DNA of 64,000 nt from Anthoceros angustus (taxonomy: Eukaryota > Streptophyta > Anthocerotopsida > Anthocerotales > Anthocerotaceae). The stretch is taken from positions 3,162,001 to 3,226,000 of the forward strand of contig VJWM01000025.1 of the NCBI GenBank assembly GCA_010909165.1, read 5' to 3'. The notes beneath the pieces are model-generated. The model did not search any database. It had not been told where the DNA came from and worked only from the letters and a program-made list of their open reading frames with translations. Shown here in pieces: positions 44,846 to 56,149 of the stretch (position 1 is its first letter; every line of letters begins with the position of its first letter). The translations under genes were made by a program, and so were the position numbers.

Positions 44846-45384
44846 TGAGACCAACAGCACACCCTCAGAGAGGCTGTTACTTTACTATTAATATTATTGT
44901 GCAGCAAACTGGTAAATCCTACAAGCAAGGTTTTGAATCTGTTTATCTTTGGAACATGGCAATGCCATCACTGAGTAAATTATATCTATTATTTGCAAGG
45001 GTTTCACCTATGAAGTGTGTATAGAAGAAGTTGCCACTTTTGCAATCAAGGGTGGTGCCTATTTTGCCCGAGTTTTAGCAGTTTCTTCTTTTCGGTTTTA
45101 GCTTTACATCTTTAACCGGCCGGGGTGTCTCGTGTCTCCCTGAACCAAAGCCGCGGGATCAAACCCTCATAACACGAGTCGTTTCCCTCGTCGTCGACCG
45201 GCACGTAAACTCCAAGGCCAAGTTGCACTGGGTAGACTGTACGCGCAGTTAGACGATCATGCTCGCAGCCAATTTTTAGCTTCGGGAGGGAGGCGGAGCA
45301 AGGGCATTGCCAGCAGATCACCTGGCGGAAGCTGCTTCTGACGGTGAGCCTCTTGCGCAGCCGAGGTAGGAGGGTTTGTCGACA
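44846..45384. other. Spacer between permease and PP1 inhibitor
   Basis: The first half is AT-rich 3' UTR-like sequence (ACTATTAATATTATTG near 44885). The second half is the leader of the next gene. Confidence 0.35.
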
Positions 45385-45645
45385 ATGCAACCTCCAGCGC
45401 CGCCGCGCAAGAAGGTAACATGGAAGGAGGGCACAGTGGACAACGAGATTCTGGACAGGAAGAAGTACAAGATAACTTGTGTTTTCCACAAGGAACATGA
45501 ATTACACTGCGACAGCAGTGATGAATCAGATGATGAACAAGCAGGGGGCAGCGGTGATGGAGAACAAGCAGGGGGCACAAGGAAGAGGAGGAGGCTACAA
45601 CCTCCTTGCAGCAATCTGCACTGCTCACCTGGTACCACATCCTAA
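45385..45645 (+). CDS. Protein phosphatase 1 inhibitor-3 (PPP1R11/Ypi1-like)
   Basis: An 86-aa single-exon ORF. Inhibitor-3 proteins are small, intrinsically disordered nuclear regulators that bind PP1 catalytic subunits. The family core is plain: RKKVTWKEGTVDNEILDRKK, in which K10-V11-T12-W13 is the RVxF-type PP1-docking motif, followed by CVFHKEHEL, matching the usual C-x-FHK. The tail is acidic (SSDESDDEQ) and then basic (RKRRR), giving a likely nuclear signal. The usual CC pair before IFHK is reduced to TC, and the N-terminal extension seen in Arabidopsis is missing, so an upstream exon cannot be excluded. It converges with the next gene. Confidence 0.8.
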   Translation: MQPPAPPRKKVTWKEGTVDNEILDRKKYKITCVFHKEHELHCDSSDESDDEQAGGSGDGEQAGGTRKRRRLQPPCSNLHCSPGTTS

Positions 45646-45899
45646 CTGGAGCCGATAAAAACGCCGTCAAGTAAAAGATGGCCTGCCCTTAGCCAGGCAA
45701 TGTTATGGCAAATCACGGCATGGACTACTTCCAACTGCTTAGTGCGGAATACATTCCTGTAGGCCCACACCAATTGATACTTCTTCAACGAGGGAAGAAT
45801 AAGTAGAAATAAGGTTTTAATATCAAACAAGTGGCCGGAGAGGTGTGCCAGAGAGAAGGCACAGGAGCTTCAACATAGACAAGCGTTCCACCAACCTTG
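45646..45899. other. Convergent 3' region
   Basis: About 250 bp of 3' UTR sequence for the inhibitor (+) and the 526-aa gene (-). No coding feature was found. Confidence 0.3.
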
Positions 45900-47480
45900 T
45901 CAGCTGATACTATCCAAATCGCATCTGCAAAGGATGGTGCTGGTGAAGAGCTTCTTGAAAGGCTGATGCTTGGACTTGGGTACCCGCGTGGAGCCCTTCT
46001 TCCTCCTGCGTCCTCTGCTCTTGCTTCTTCCATCAGATTGCTGCTTGTCAGTAACTTGCTTCTCCGCCAATGAGTCAGAAGCATCTGCCGGGCTTTGCTG
46101 GGAGAGAGGTTCCTCCATGCTGAAATCCTCATGTCCCGAGCTGCTGCCGCCTTTCATGGCATTACGCTTGGAGCTGTTAGATGTGGGCGAGGATACCAAG
46201 CCCTTGGACTTCCTGATGCCAGCAAGCTCCGGTGACTCCTGTTCCCGGAGGCTCTGGTGCATGCTGGTTCCGGAAATGCTCACCTCCTTGGATATGATAA
46301 CTTCCTTGGCCAATACCACATCCTTCATCGTCACGCTCTCATAGTGTGTGCTTTCTTCCTGGACCACATACATGTGACTTTTGGACGAGACAATGCCATA
46401 CTTGAGAGATATCTCCGCAAACTCTGAAGCTACCTTGAGGTTTTCGTCCGCGTACAGGTTCAGGTTGGGCAAGCAAGGTATCACAGGAGACGCGGGGTTT
46501 GAAGGCTGCTTGCTGGATGCCTTCCCCTCTGGGGGAGAATTCAATCTCGATGCCTTCCCCTCTGACACTCGTGGAGAAATGCTCGAGACGCCGGGAGAAG
46601 CATCCTCGCGCAAGCTGACATCCGCACCGGCTTCAACCGCCGGAGAATGCGTCTCTGCATCGTTCACCTCGGGACTCACTTTTCCAGATCTCTGCGGGCT
46701 GCTGCCGCGGGGCAGCATCTTCCCTGCTGCCGGGGACGCGATCTTGGCATCCTTGGGATCATCCGTGCAGACAACGCTCACAAGCCGGCCGCTCTCCTTC
46801 TCCAATGTGAAGAATCTCGTGCTTTTGCCGGAGGGAGACACCTTGATATCCCGATACTCGTCTTTCCGGAGCTCATCCAGCACCAGCGCCTCCTCCTTGG
46901 TCACAAACTGGTACGATCCGCTCATATTCCTGGCGCGCCTCCCGCTCCTCTTCCCGCCGTTCAGCGTGCCTAGGGCTCCGTCCTTGTCCGCCCCTGCTCC
47001 CTCTTCCACCATCCCTTCCTTGCTGAAAAGCTGCTTGAGCGATCCATGACTCTGCTTCATCAGCTGCAACAGGGAGCTCGAGGTCCTCCCCGCCTTGGAC
47101 CTCAGAGGAGCCTGCTCGAACGGCGCAGTCCTGGCTGCGCCACAAACCTCCTCAGCAGGGCCAGCACTTCCAGAGCCAGCCGATGACAGATTTGGTCGGG
47201 ACGAGCCGGAATCAGGCTCGCGCTGAGGAGATTGCGCGGAATTGTAGAGCGGATTGCTCACCAGCTGCGGGCCTGCTGCTGCAGCATTCCCCGGCGCAGG
47301 AGCAGGTCTCCCTGCACCGAACTTGAAGCTGTCGCCGCTCCCGAAGACCTTCCCCGGCACGAAGGTGCGGTGCAGGGAGCGCTTCAACTTCTCCTTCTGG
47401 ATGAGCTTCAGCAGCTGGTGCCGGAAGAGCACTTCCTCATCCGTGAGCGACCTGCCGCCGATCACCAGCCTTACCACCAT
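45900..47480 (-). CDS. Unrecognised 526-aa protein, Ser-rich, predicted nuclear
   Basis: A single long ORF with a true ATG at 47480. The N-terminus (MVVRLVIGGRSLTDEEVLFR, HQLLKLIQKEKLKRSLHRTF) looks like a short folded or helical region. Then come a long Ser/Pro/Gly-rich stretch, a more ordered block (SYQFVTKEEALVLDELRKDE, YRDIKVSPSGKSTRFFTLEK), another disordered segment, a conserved-looking helix-rich block (KVASEFAEISLKYGIVSSKS), and a basic C-terminus with SKSRGRRRKKGSTR. Many SP/SPE dipeptides suggest phosphorylation. The frame is clean over 1.58 kb with GC-rich codon use like nearby genes, which supports a real gene. No named domain is recognised; the ordered blocks may mark a lineage-restricted family. 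Confidence 0.65.
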   Translation of the reverse strand: MVVRLVIGGRSLTDEEVLFRHQLLKLIQKEKLKRSLHRTFVPGKVFGSGDSFKFGAGRPAPAPGNAAAAGPQLVSNPLYNSAQSPQREPDSGSSRPNLSSAGSGSAGPAEEVCGAARTAPFEQAPLRSKAGRTSSSLLQLMKQSHGSLKQLFSKEGMVEEGAGADKDGALGTLNGGKRSGRRARNMSGSYQFVTKEEALVLDELRKDEYRDIKVSPSGKSTRFFTLEKESGRLVSVVCTDDPKDAKIASPAAGKMLPRGSSPQRSGKVSPEVNDAETHSPAVEAGADVSLREDASPGVSSISPRVSEGKASRLNSPPEGKASSKQPSNPASPVIPCLPNLNLYADENLKVASEFAEISLKYGIVSSKSHMYVVQEESTHYESVTMKDVVLAKEVIISKEVSISGTSMHQSLREQESPELAGIRKSKGLVSSPTSNSSKRNAMKGGSSSGHEDFSMEEPLSQQSPADASDSLAEKQVTDKQQSDGRSKSRGRRRKKGSTRVPKSKHQPFKKLFTSTILCRCDLDSIS

Positions 47481-48355
47481 TTTTGCGGCTGCAATCTCCG
47501 CTCACACCAAATGCTTATCCATCCAGACCGCCTGCTGCTGCTGGAGGCAGAGCCGACGGAGACACACAAATATGAGCATTGGGAGCCTAGAGCTCCTCTC
47601 AACCGGTTGGGTGCGCCCAATTTCTAAATCCATGGCATTGCGGAGGGCCGGCTGAGCACTGAGCAATCGGCGGGCGGCAACGCAATTACGCGAAGCGTGG
47701 GCCTGATGGTGCGACCCGTTGCAGCGTGTGCGAGGAATCTTTGTGCTCATCGCTCCCGAGAGTCGAGACAGGTGGAGCCACGAGCATTTACGAGGTTTTT
47801 CGCGCCACCTCTAACGCTCCGCCGTGACCCAATCACACGAATGATCTACGACTGTGTTGCTGCTATTTTATTTTAATGTTTTTCTTTTTTCCACGTCCTT
47901 TCAGAGCTTATAGCGACCGGCTTCCATGTTTGAGCACCCCTTAGTCCTGCGTCTTTTTTTTTTTTGGCGAACCGTCTTTCCACACAGCCGTCAGCATACC
48001 TAGTGGGCCGGCTTGAAATTAGTTAATAATTATAGTGTGTTAGTTCAGTATATATGAAGATTTTTATTAAAATTATATGTATATCTCATACCAATGTATC
48101 TTGTCAAGCTCCATTTTCAAGGTCAAGGATTGGTTTCTCGGTATTCCTACATATTTAGTAGTTTGTACCTATATAGTTTTACATTGAAGCTTTACTTCCT
48201 CAAGCTTTGATTTATTATCATTTGATCATGTATATATATATATCATAATTATATCATTGGTTTGTCGTATGTTTTTGGTTTATATTTGGTACTTAAATAT
48301 GTAAAGTATATATGAACTTGATACATATGTGGGCATATAGAAAAATAAGGTCTTA
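47481..48355. other. AT-rich spacer
   Basis: The first 280 bp form the presumed promoter and leader of the 526-aa gene. The rest is AT-rich, with a T13 run near 47957 and a TATATATATATA run near 48232. Nothing else is recognisable. Confidence 0.35.
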
Positions 48356-48359
48356 ATTA

Positions 48360-48545
48360 CCTTCGTGCCCAGACATCTCCTAGACAGTGGAGCAACCGAG
48401 CACATGTCTTCTAGGAGGGATTGGTACTTCCTTGCTCGCTCTACAACCTATCTACATGGGAGATAGTTCTCTACATGTGGACGTTGGTGAAGGAGTGGTA
48501 ATGGTGCAACTCCAAAATCATGTTGCCTTCATGAAGGCAACATGA
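48360..48545 (+). mobile_element. Ty1/copia protease fragment
   Basis: HLLDSGATEHMSSRRDWYF is the copia aspartic-protease start (DSGAT with the following H-M and RD-W-F). One frame over, MGDSSLHVDVGEGVVMVQL is the expected continuation, so there is a frameshift near 48460. No flanking gag or integrase was found on this strand. Confidence 0.7.
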
Positions 48546-48740
48546 TTGCACTAACTCATACTTATTTTCAGGGTTGGGTAGGTTTTATTCATGTTATTGT
48601 GTTTTTCAGACTCACGGTGTTCCCCTGAGTAAGTGTTACTTTTGCCACAACCCGCGTAGGTGAACCTTTGATGGTGAGTACATAGCCAGTTGAGGTAAAT
48701 AGCAAATCACAACAATGCAGTAGCATTAATTGACTAACTG

Positions 48741-49120
48741 AATTAAGTGCTTGGCCATTGCAAGTACATACAGCACATGGAGTTTAAGCAAAGTATTATC
48801 AATCGGTTGGAATGAACACGTACCAGTACGAAGGAGAAATTAAGTGCTTGGCCATTGCAAGTACATACAGCACATGGTCGAGTTTAAGCAAAGTATTATC
48901 AACCAGTTGGAATGAACACGTACCAGTACCAAGGATCATCAAACCAGTGTGAGAATGCTCATCACCTAACACACTCTTTCAGAATGGCCAAGCACATACA
49001 GCACATGGTCGAGTTTAAGCAAAATATTATCAACCAGCTGGAATGAACACGTACCAGTACCGAGGATCATCAAACCAGTGTGAGAATGCTCATCACCTAA
49101 CGCACTCTTTCAGCTGTACT
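48741..49120. repeat. Tandem repeat with CATACAGCACATGG units
   Basis: Three or so copies of a 95-145-nt unit containing CATACAGCACATGG, AAGCAAAGTATTATCAACCA and GAATGAACACGTACCAGTAC begin near 48745, 48841 and 48985. The later copies include an extra GTGTGAGAATGCTCATCACC segment. Confidence 0.7.
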
Positions 49121-49149
49121 TGAAGGTATGAAGTTACTCATCAATGATT

Positions 49150-49871
49150 TGTCCTTGCAAATGTGGGATGTGGCTCCGGCATCCACGTACCAACTATCAG
49201 GAGCATGTGAGGAGGTGGAGAGACACACCGTCATAATCATGAGTTGCTTGCTGGAAACATCGGCATGTTGAGGCCGTTTCTTGGTGACGGAGTTAACATC
49301 AACATGCTTGGAGGTCTTCTCGGCTTTCCTCGGCTCACCAGATTTCTTTTTTCGGCATTCCCTTTCCCAATGCCCTTGCAGCCCACACCAGTTGCAAGTG
49401 CTAGATCTTTTGGTCTGTCCTGGTTTGGAAAGACCACTACCAGGGGAGTTTCTATTCCCATTCTACGATTTGCCTTTTGATGTATAGAGAGAGTACTTTA
49501 TCTGTCTTAGTGCATCATGATCCATGATTGGATGAACTGGCATGACTTTTCTCCTCTTGAAATAAAGCACCAACAACATTTGTAAATCTAATAGTGGTTG
49601 GTTTACCTGCAGCTACAGCATTACCAGCATCCCGGAGGGTGGCTCCATAGCTGGAGACAAAAGGCTAGAAACTAGAAGGCAGGCTAGTTAGGAGTTGAGC
49701 AACAGCATCCAATTCACTCATGGTGGACCCTAAGGAGATGAGTTGTGCACGGTCACGGACCGCCAAGGAAAGTCGCAGCCCTTCTCGCCACAAGATCCAG
49801 GGAGAAGAGTTCCTGACAGACATAGAGTGAGAATGTTCTTCACCTCGTTTGTCTACGCAAGTTGTGTCCAT
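49150..49871 (-). mobile_element. Ty1/copia gag-protease fragment, antisense
   Basis: On the minus strand, in order: a gag tail (STMSELDAVAQLLTSLPSSF, 49665-49730, the copia gag pattern before 'LLxSLPxS'), a CCHC zinc knuckle (CNWCGLQGHWEREC, about 49356-49397), and a protease start (WYVDAGATSHICKDKS, about 49155-49205) in which DSG is changed to DAG. The order is correct for copia, but the frames are broken. Confidence 0.7.
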
Positions 49872-49901
49872 ATCTCCTCCGCTTTATTCAGGTAAGTGTC
49901 A

Positions 49902-50240
49902 TGCCGTGTGATACTAATCTCTGCACTTGGGTTTAGTGTTTGATTGGCATTAATTAATCTAACTACTTATCTTTAAGTAAGTAATTAGTGTTATTTAATC
50001 TAACTACATATCTTTTACTAAGTAATTAGTGTTAATTAATCTAATTACTTATCTTTAAGTAAGTAATTAATGTTAATTAATCTAATTACTTATCTTTAAG
50101 TAAGTAATTAATTTTAATTAATCTAATTACTTATCTTTAAGTAAGTAATTAGTGTTAATTAATCTAAGATGCTTATGTTAATTAAGCATTGATTAGTGTT
50201 AATTAATCTAAGATGCTTAATTAAGCATTAGCATGTTAAT
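49902..50240. repeat. AT-rich hairpin repeat array, copy 1
   Basis: After a GTCATGCCGTGTGATACTAA leader, a roughly 41-nt unit (TTAATTAATCTAATTACTTA then TCTTTAAGTAAGTAATTAGTG) repeats about six times. Each unit contains TAATTACTTA and its complement TAAGTAATTA and can fold into a hairpin. The same leader and array recur at 55.7 and 59.65 kb. Confidence 0.85.
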
Positions 50241-50772
50241 TAAACATGGTTAGCAATAGCTAAGTGGATAAGCTCAAGTAATATGCTTTGGCATATTCCT
50301 TGCATATATAGTGTATTCTTACCATACAATAGCTAAGTGGATAAGCTCAAGTAATATGCTTTGCATATTCCTCGATATAGTGTATTCTTAGGATATTTCT
50401 TGCATGCCGATGCCAATATGATATCTTAAGAATACGTCACGTGGTCTAGTATATAGACCCTTCCATCGAGGACAATGGATCAAACATTGTCCTCCAGAGC
50501 AATGCAACGAACAGAGGCCAGTGGGAGCGACTGAGGAAGTGTGAATTGTGTGTTGGTTTGCCACGACGTGCAAGCTACTCCCTCCGTCATAAGCCTGATG
50601 ACACAGACGTAGATAGGCCGTGCTAGGCTTTGTGATGCTAGGCGATGCTAGGCCGCGAATAGAGAGGAGGCAAAGAAGCCCAAGTTCAAGGCCAAGAGGA
50701 GGCTAAAAAGCCCAAGTCCAAGGCCAAGGAGGAATGAGGCCTCCACAAGGAGGGATGGCCTTTAAGGCTAAC

Positions 50773-51263
50773 CAACCAAGGGAGAAACAAGAGTATTTTA
50801 CTCTTGGATCAAATGGATAAGGTAAAGTGGATAGGCTTGGGTATGTTATCGGCATTGATTTCACTCTCGTCCAAAACTCTCATTAGCTAGCACCCCATCC
50901 TAATCGATCCATCTCATGGGTGCTTAACTTTGGAGTTCTTATGTCCTTGCTATCTAACTCACCGGCTTTAAGGCCAACCAACCAAGGGAGAAACAAGAGT
51001 ATTTTACTCTTGGGCCCTGGATTCCAAGGATAAGGGTAAAGTGGATAGGCATGGGTTATCGTAACCAACCAAGGGAGAAACAAGAGTATTTTACTCTTGG
51101 CCCCGATTCCAAGGATAAGGGTAAAGTGGATAGCATGGGTATGTTATCGCAGTTGATTTCACTTTCTCATTCAAAACTCATTAGCTAGCACCCCATCCGG
51201 GTACTAATCCATCTCACGGGTGCTTAACTATGGAGTTCTTGTGTCCTTGCTATCTAACTCACC
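50773..51263. repeat. Duplicated 290-bp segment with CAACCAAGGGAGAAACAAGA
   Basis: CAACCAAGGGAGAAACAAGA plus GTATTTTACTCTTGG occurs three times (near 50777, 50978, 51065), and the CATTAGCTAGCACCCCATCC segment occurs twice (near 50880 and 51178). No coding sense. Confidence 0.75.
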
Positions 51264-51339
51264 CATCTAACTCGCATGTCGAGCTTGTCAGCTTTAATGA
51301 TAGGAGATTCATAGCGGGTAAGCTTAACTCCCACAGCTC

Positions 51340-51560
51340 CTAGAGTAGAAGTAGGATGGGCCTGTGCCATGTCAAACTTGTAAAAATCTTAGCAATATAT
51401 TTATGTTGATGAATAATTAGCAGACCTTCATATCTGACTCGTAAGATCTGGATGCTTAGACAGAATTGCACGTCCCCACTATTTGTCATCTCAAAAGGCT
51501 GACGTAACATACCCTTCACATGATATCGATATGAAGCGCTCGTGCCATGCTTGCGCCCGA
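51340..51560 (-). mobile_element. Ty1/copia reverse transcriptase C-terminal fragment
   Basis: The minus-strand frame reads FEMTNSGDVQFCLSIQILRV and GLLIIHQHKYIAKIF, matching the copia RT region 'F-M-DLG-YFLGI-V-R...QxKYI'. In orientation it cannot belong with the gag-protease fragment at 49.2-49.9 kb, because on the minus strand RT would then precede gag. Confidence 0.65.
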
Positions 51561-54500
51561 CATTAATGACCGGCCATATAATGGCGCCCAGCGCCCGACA
51601 TTGGCCCCCAACGCCTGACATTGACTTGCCATACAATGGCGCCTAGCGCCAAATAATAATGGCATCTCATTAACGCCCAACTATAGTGCCCAGTTAACGC
51701 CCAACTATCGCGCCCAAATAACGCTCAACAATGGCGTTCAACGCCCAGCTATGGCGCCCAATTATCGCCCAACAAAGGCCCCCAATTAATGCCCAATAAT
51801 GGCGCCCAATGCCCAAATATGGCGCCCAATGCCCAAATATGGCGCCCAAGGCCCAACTATGGCGCCCAATGCCCAACTATGGCGCCCAACGTCCGACAAT
51901 GGCTGGCCATCCACTGGCACCCAACGCCCTACACTGGCTGGCCATACAATGACGCCCAACGCCCGACAATGGTTGGCCATCCAATGGCGCCCAACGCCCG
52001 ACAATGGTTGGCCATCCAATGGCGCCCAACGCCCTACAATGGCTGGCCATACAATGGCGCCCAACGCCCGACAATGGCTGGCCATCCAATGGCGCCCAAC
52101 GCCCTACAATGGCTGGGCATACAATGGCGCTAACGCCCTACAATGGTCGGGTTACAATGGCGGCCCAACGCCTGACAATCGTGGCCACCGCCAATAGCTC
52201 CCCGCCGCCACCCTCCCTCCCCACCTACAAAACAACGCGACAATGGCTAACCACACAATGGCGGCTCGACAATCGCCACCCCGCCAATGGTTGGCCATAC
52301 AATAGGGCCCAACGCCCGACAATGGCTGGCCTGATAATGGCTGGCCCGACAATCGCTGGCCAGCCTGCCAATGGCTCCCCGCCTGCCACCCTCCCCCCCA
52401 CCAAAAACTCTCCCTCCATCCCCCTTCCCAATGGCGTCCAATGCCCGACAATGGTTGGCCATACAATGGCGCCCAACGCCCGACAATGGCTGGCCCGGCA
52501 ATCGCTGGCTAGCATGCCAATGGCTCCCCGCCTCCTCCCCGCCTGCCACCCCTCCCCCCCACCAAAAACTCTTACTCCATCCCCCTTCCTACCCACTTCC
52601 CCCTCCCCTCCCTCCCGCACCCCTTCCCCCGCCAAATTTTAAGAAAAAGGCTTTACAACATAATCCTACAACAAGGGAGCCACGTCATCGCATGCAACGG
52701 TAAATGGCTTCCAATCATATTTTTGTGATTAGTGATATTAATAAAGATTTTTAGAAAAAAAAGATCAAATTTTGAAAAAAAGGCTTTACAACGTAATCTA
52801 CAACGAAGCTACGCCATTGATCATTGTTGTAAATGAGCACCCAAAAGAGTGCCATATCATCCAACTAGAAACCCGCATTGTAAACCGAGTCTTAAAACTT
52901 GCCACATCAGCGAAACTTAAACCAATTTACAACGGAGGTTTTAGACGTTGTAAAGATTGGGACATTTACAAAAGGGGTTTTGTAAAACCCCTCCTCCCCG
53001 CCTGCCACCCCTCGCCCCTACCACCCTCCATCCCCCTTCCCAATGGCGCCCAACGCCCGACAATGGCTAGCTATACAATGGTTGGCGACACCGCCACCGC
53101 CAATGGCTCCCCGCCGCCACCCTCCCGACCGCCACCTCCTCCCACCAAAACTCTCCTCCATCCCCTTCCCAATGGCGCCCAACGCCCGAGAATGGCTGGC
53201 TATAACGCCCAACGCCCGACAATGGCGCCCGATAATGGTCGCCCGACACCGCTAAGCGTGCGGTAATGGCTCGCCCGCCACCCTCCTCCCGCCACCTCCC
53301 CACCAAAACTCTCCCTCCATCCTCCTTCCCAATGGCGCCTAACGCCGACACAATGGCTAAACAATGGCGGCCCGACAATGGCGGCCCGACAATGGTCGCC
53401 CGACAATGGCTGGCCGGACAATGGTCGGTCGGCCGACAATCAATGACTTGACCGACAATGGTCACCTAACAATGGTCGGCCCGACAATGGTCGGCCGACA
53501 ATGGCCGGGTCGGCCGACAATCAATGACTTGACCGACAATGGCTGGCCAATGGCTTGGCCCGACAATGGCCGGGCCGTCAATGGTCGGGTGGACAATGGT
53601 TGGCCCGACAATGGTCGGTGCCGCCAATGGTCTTTCGACAATGGCTGGCCCGACAATGGTCGCCCGACAATGGTGGCCCGACAATGCCCGGCCCGACAAT
53701 GGCTGGCCATACAATGGCTCCCAACGCCCGACAATGGTGGCCCAATAATGGTGGCGACAATCACTGCCACCGCCAATGGCTCCCCGCCTCCCGCTTCCTC
53801 CCCGCCTCCTCCTCCTCCTCCCCGCCACCCTCCCCACCAAAAACTCTCCTCCATCCCCTTCCCAATGGCGCCCAACGCGACAATGGTTGGCTATACAATG
53901 GCGCCCAACGCCCGATAATCGCTGGCCCGACAATGGTCGCCCGACAATCCGGGTTAGCGTGCCAATGGCTCCCCGCCGCCACCCTCCCGCCGCCACCTCC
54001 CCACCAAAACTCTCCCTCCATCCTCCTTCCCAATGGCGCCTAACGCCGACAATGGTGGACAATGGTCATCGGCACTGGGCAATGGCGGCCCGACAATGGC
54101 GCCCGACAATGGCGGTCGGCACAATCAATGACTTGACGAGCCGACAATGGCTGGCCCGACAATGGTCATTTGACAATGGCCGGGTCCGACAATCAATGAC
54201 TTGCGACAATGGCTTTGGCCTACAATGGTTGGCCGACAATGGCCGGCCCGACACAATGGTGGGTGGACAATGGTTGGCCCGACAATGGTCGGTGGCCGAC
54301 AATGGTGGCTCGACAATGGCTGGCCCGACAATGGTCGCCCGACAATGGTGGCCCGACAATGCTGCCCGACAATGGCGCCATACAATGGCTCTAACGCCGA
54401 CAATGGTGGCCCAATAATGGTGGCCCGACAATGCCACGCCAATGGCTCCCCGCCTCCCGCTTCCTCCCCGCCTCCTCCTCCTCCTTGCCTGCCACCCCTC

Positions 54501-55490
54501 CCCCCCACCAAAAACTCTCCCTCCATCCCCCTTCCCAATGGCGTCCAACGCGCGACAATGGTTGGCCATACAATGGCGCCCAACGCCCGACAATGGTTGG
54601 CCTGATAATGGCTGGCCCGACAATCGTTGGCCAGCCTGCCAATGGCTCCCCGCCTCCTCCCCGGCTGCCACCGCTCCCCCCCACCAAAAACTCTCCCTCC
54701 ATCCCCCTTCCCAATGGCGTCCAGCGCCCGACAATGGTTGGCCCTACAATGGCGCCCAACGCCCGACAATGGCTGGCCCGAAAATGGCTTTTCCGACAAT
54801 CACCTGGCCAGCCGCCAATGGCTCCTCGCCACCCTCCCCACCAAAAACTCTCCTCCATCCCCTTCCCAATGGCGTCCAACGCGACAATGGTTGGCCATAC
54901 AATGGCGCCCAACGCCCGACAATGGTTGGCTGATAATGGCTGGCCCGACAATCTGGCCAGCCTCCCAATGGCTCGCCTCCTCCGCCACCGCTCCCCACCA
55001 AAAACTCTCCTCCATCCCCTTCCCAATGGCGTCCAGCCGACAATGGTTGGCCCTACAATGGCGCCTAACGACAATGGCTGGCCCGAAAATGGCTTTTCCG
55101 ACAATGGCCGGCCAATGGCTCGACAATGGCTCGCCACCCTCCCCACCAAAAACTCTCCCTCCATCCCCTTCCCAATGGCGTCCGATGCGGACAATGGTTG
55201 GCTATACAATGGCGCCTAACGCCTGACAATGGCTGGCGACAATGCTGGCCCGATAATCGCTGGCCAGCCGCCAATGGCTCCCCGCCGCCACCCTCCCGCC
55301 GCCACCTCCCCATCAAAAATTCTCCTCCATCCCCTTCCCAATGGCGCGCCCACCGCCCAACAATGGTTATTATACAATGGCGCCTAACGCCCGACAATGG
55401 CTGGCCCGAAAATGTCGCCCGACAATCGCCGGCCGTATCAATGGGTCCTCGCCACCCGTCCCCCACCAAAAACTCTCCTTGGCGACATTC
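51560..55490. repeat. Composite GC-rich satellite, block 1
   Basis: It begins as diverged, AT-interrupted units (51560-51850) and becomes a regular 35-nt repeat: CAATGGCGCCCAACGCCCGA plus CAATGGCTGGCCATA. From about 52200 this alternates with a C-rich module (CCACCAAAACTCTCC, CATCCCCTTCCCAATGGCG). CAATGG recurs dozens of times. Because 35 is not a multiple of 3 and stops are rare, long frames appear on all six readings; none shows protein features. Confidence 0.9.
52628..53000. mobile_element. CACTA-like segment embedded in the satellite, copy 1
   Basis: An AT-rich insert with TTTACAACATAATC, TTTACAACGTAATC, TTGTTGTAAATGAGC, TTTACAACGGAGG and CGTTGTAAAGATTG: TTTACAACG words on both strands, ending in GGGGTTTTGTAAAACCCC. 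Two further copies lie at 56805 and 57305. The word pattern matches the 13-kb CACTA-like region; the family assignment is inferred. Confidence 0.4.
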
Positions 55491-55744
55491 CAGGAAGATT
55501 GGTTTTGTGCACAATGCACTACATGAGGTGATTGGTTTTGTGCACAATGCACTACATGAGGTGCGCAGTATGTAGTCCTACTAATGATAATGTTTTGACT
55601 TGCGCCTCACATTATCGGGATTTGTTTGCACCTATATATCTCACAGTATTAGATTTGTTTGCTTGGTTGTTGGTAAGTGCTTATATGAATTCTTACTGCG
55701 TATGACGCTTGTCATGCCGTGTGATACTAATCTCGCACGGTTTA
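55490..55744. repeat. Higher-order unit junction, copy 1
   Basis: ATTCCAGGAAGATTGGTTTT, GCACAATGCACTACATGAGG (the latter duplicated here), GATAATGTTTTGACTTGC and TTGTTTGCTTGGTTGTTGG mark the end of a GC-rich block and the start of the next AT-rich array. The same junction recurs at 59436-59690. Confidence 0.8.
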
Positions 55745-56020
55745 GTGTTTGATTGGCATTAATTAATCTAACTACATATCTTTTAGTAAGTAATTAGTGT
55801 TAATTAATCTAATTACTTATCTTTAAGTAAGTAATTAGTGTTAATTAATCTAACTACATATCTTTTAGTAAGTAATTAATGTTAATTAATCTAATTACTT
55901 ATCTTTAAGTAAGTAATTAGTGTTAATTAATCTAATTACTTATCTTTAAGTAAGTAATTAATGTTAATTAATCTAAGATGCTTATGTTAATTAAGCATTT
56001 ATTAGTGTTAATTAAACATG
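55745..56020. repeat. AT-rich hairpin repeat array, copy 2
   Basis: The same unit and leader as at 49.9 kb, about five units, followed by the shared GGTTAGCAATAGCTAAGTGG spacer. Confidence 0.85.
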
Positions 56021-56149
56021 GTTAGCAATAGCTAAGTGGATAAGCTCAAGTAACTGCTTTGGCATATTCCTTGCATATTATAATGTATTCTTAGGATATT
56101 TCTTGCATGCCGATGCGATATGATATCTTAAGAATATGCCGATGCCAAC

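Noticed and set aside
46381-47049. 222-codon plus-strand frame
   Set aside because: Antisense of the 526-aa minus-strand gene, which has a proper ATG and a longer clean frame.
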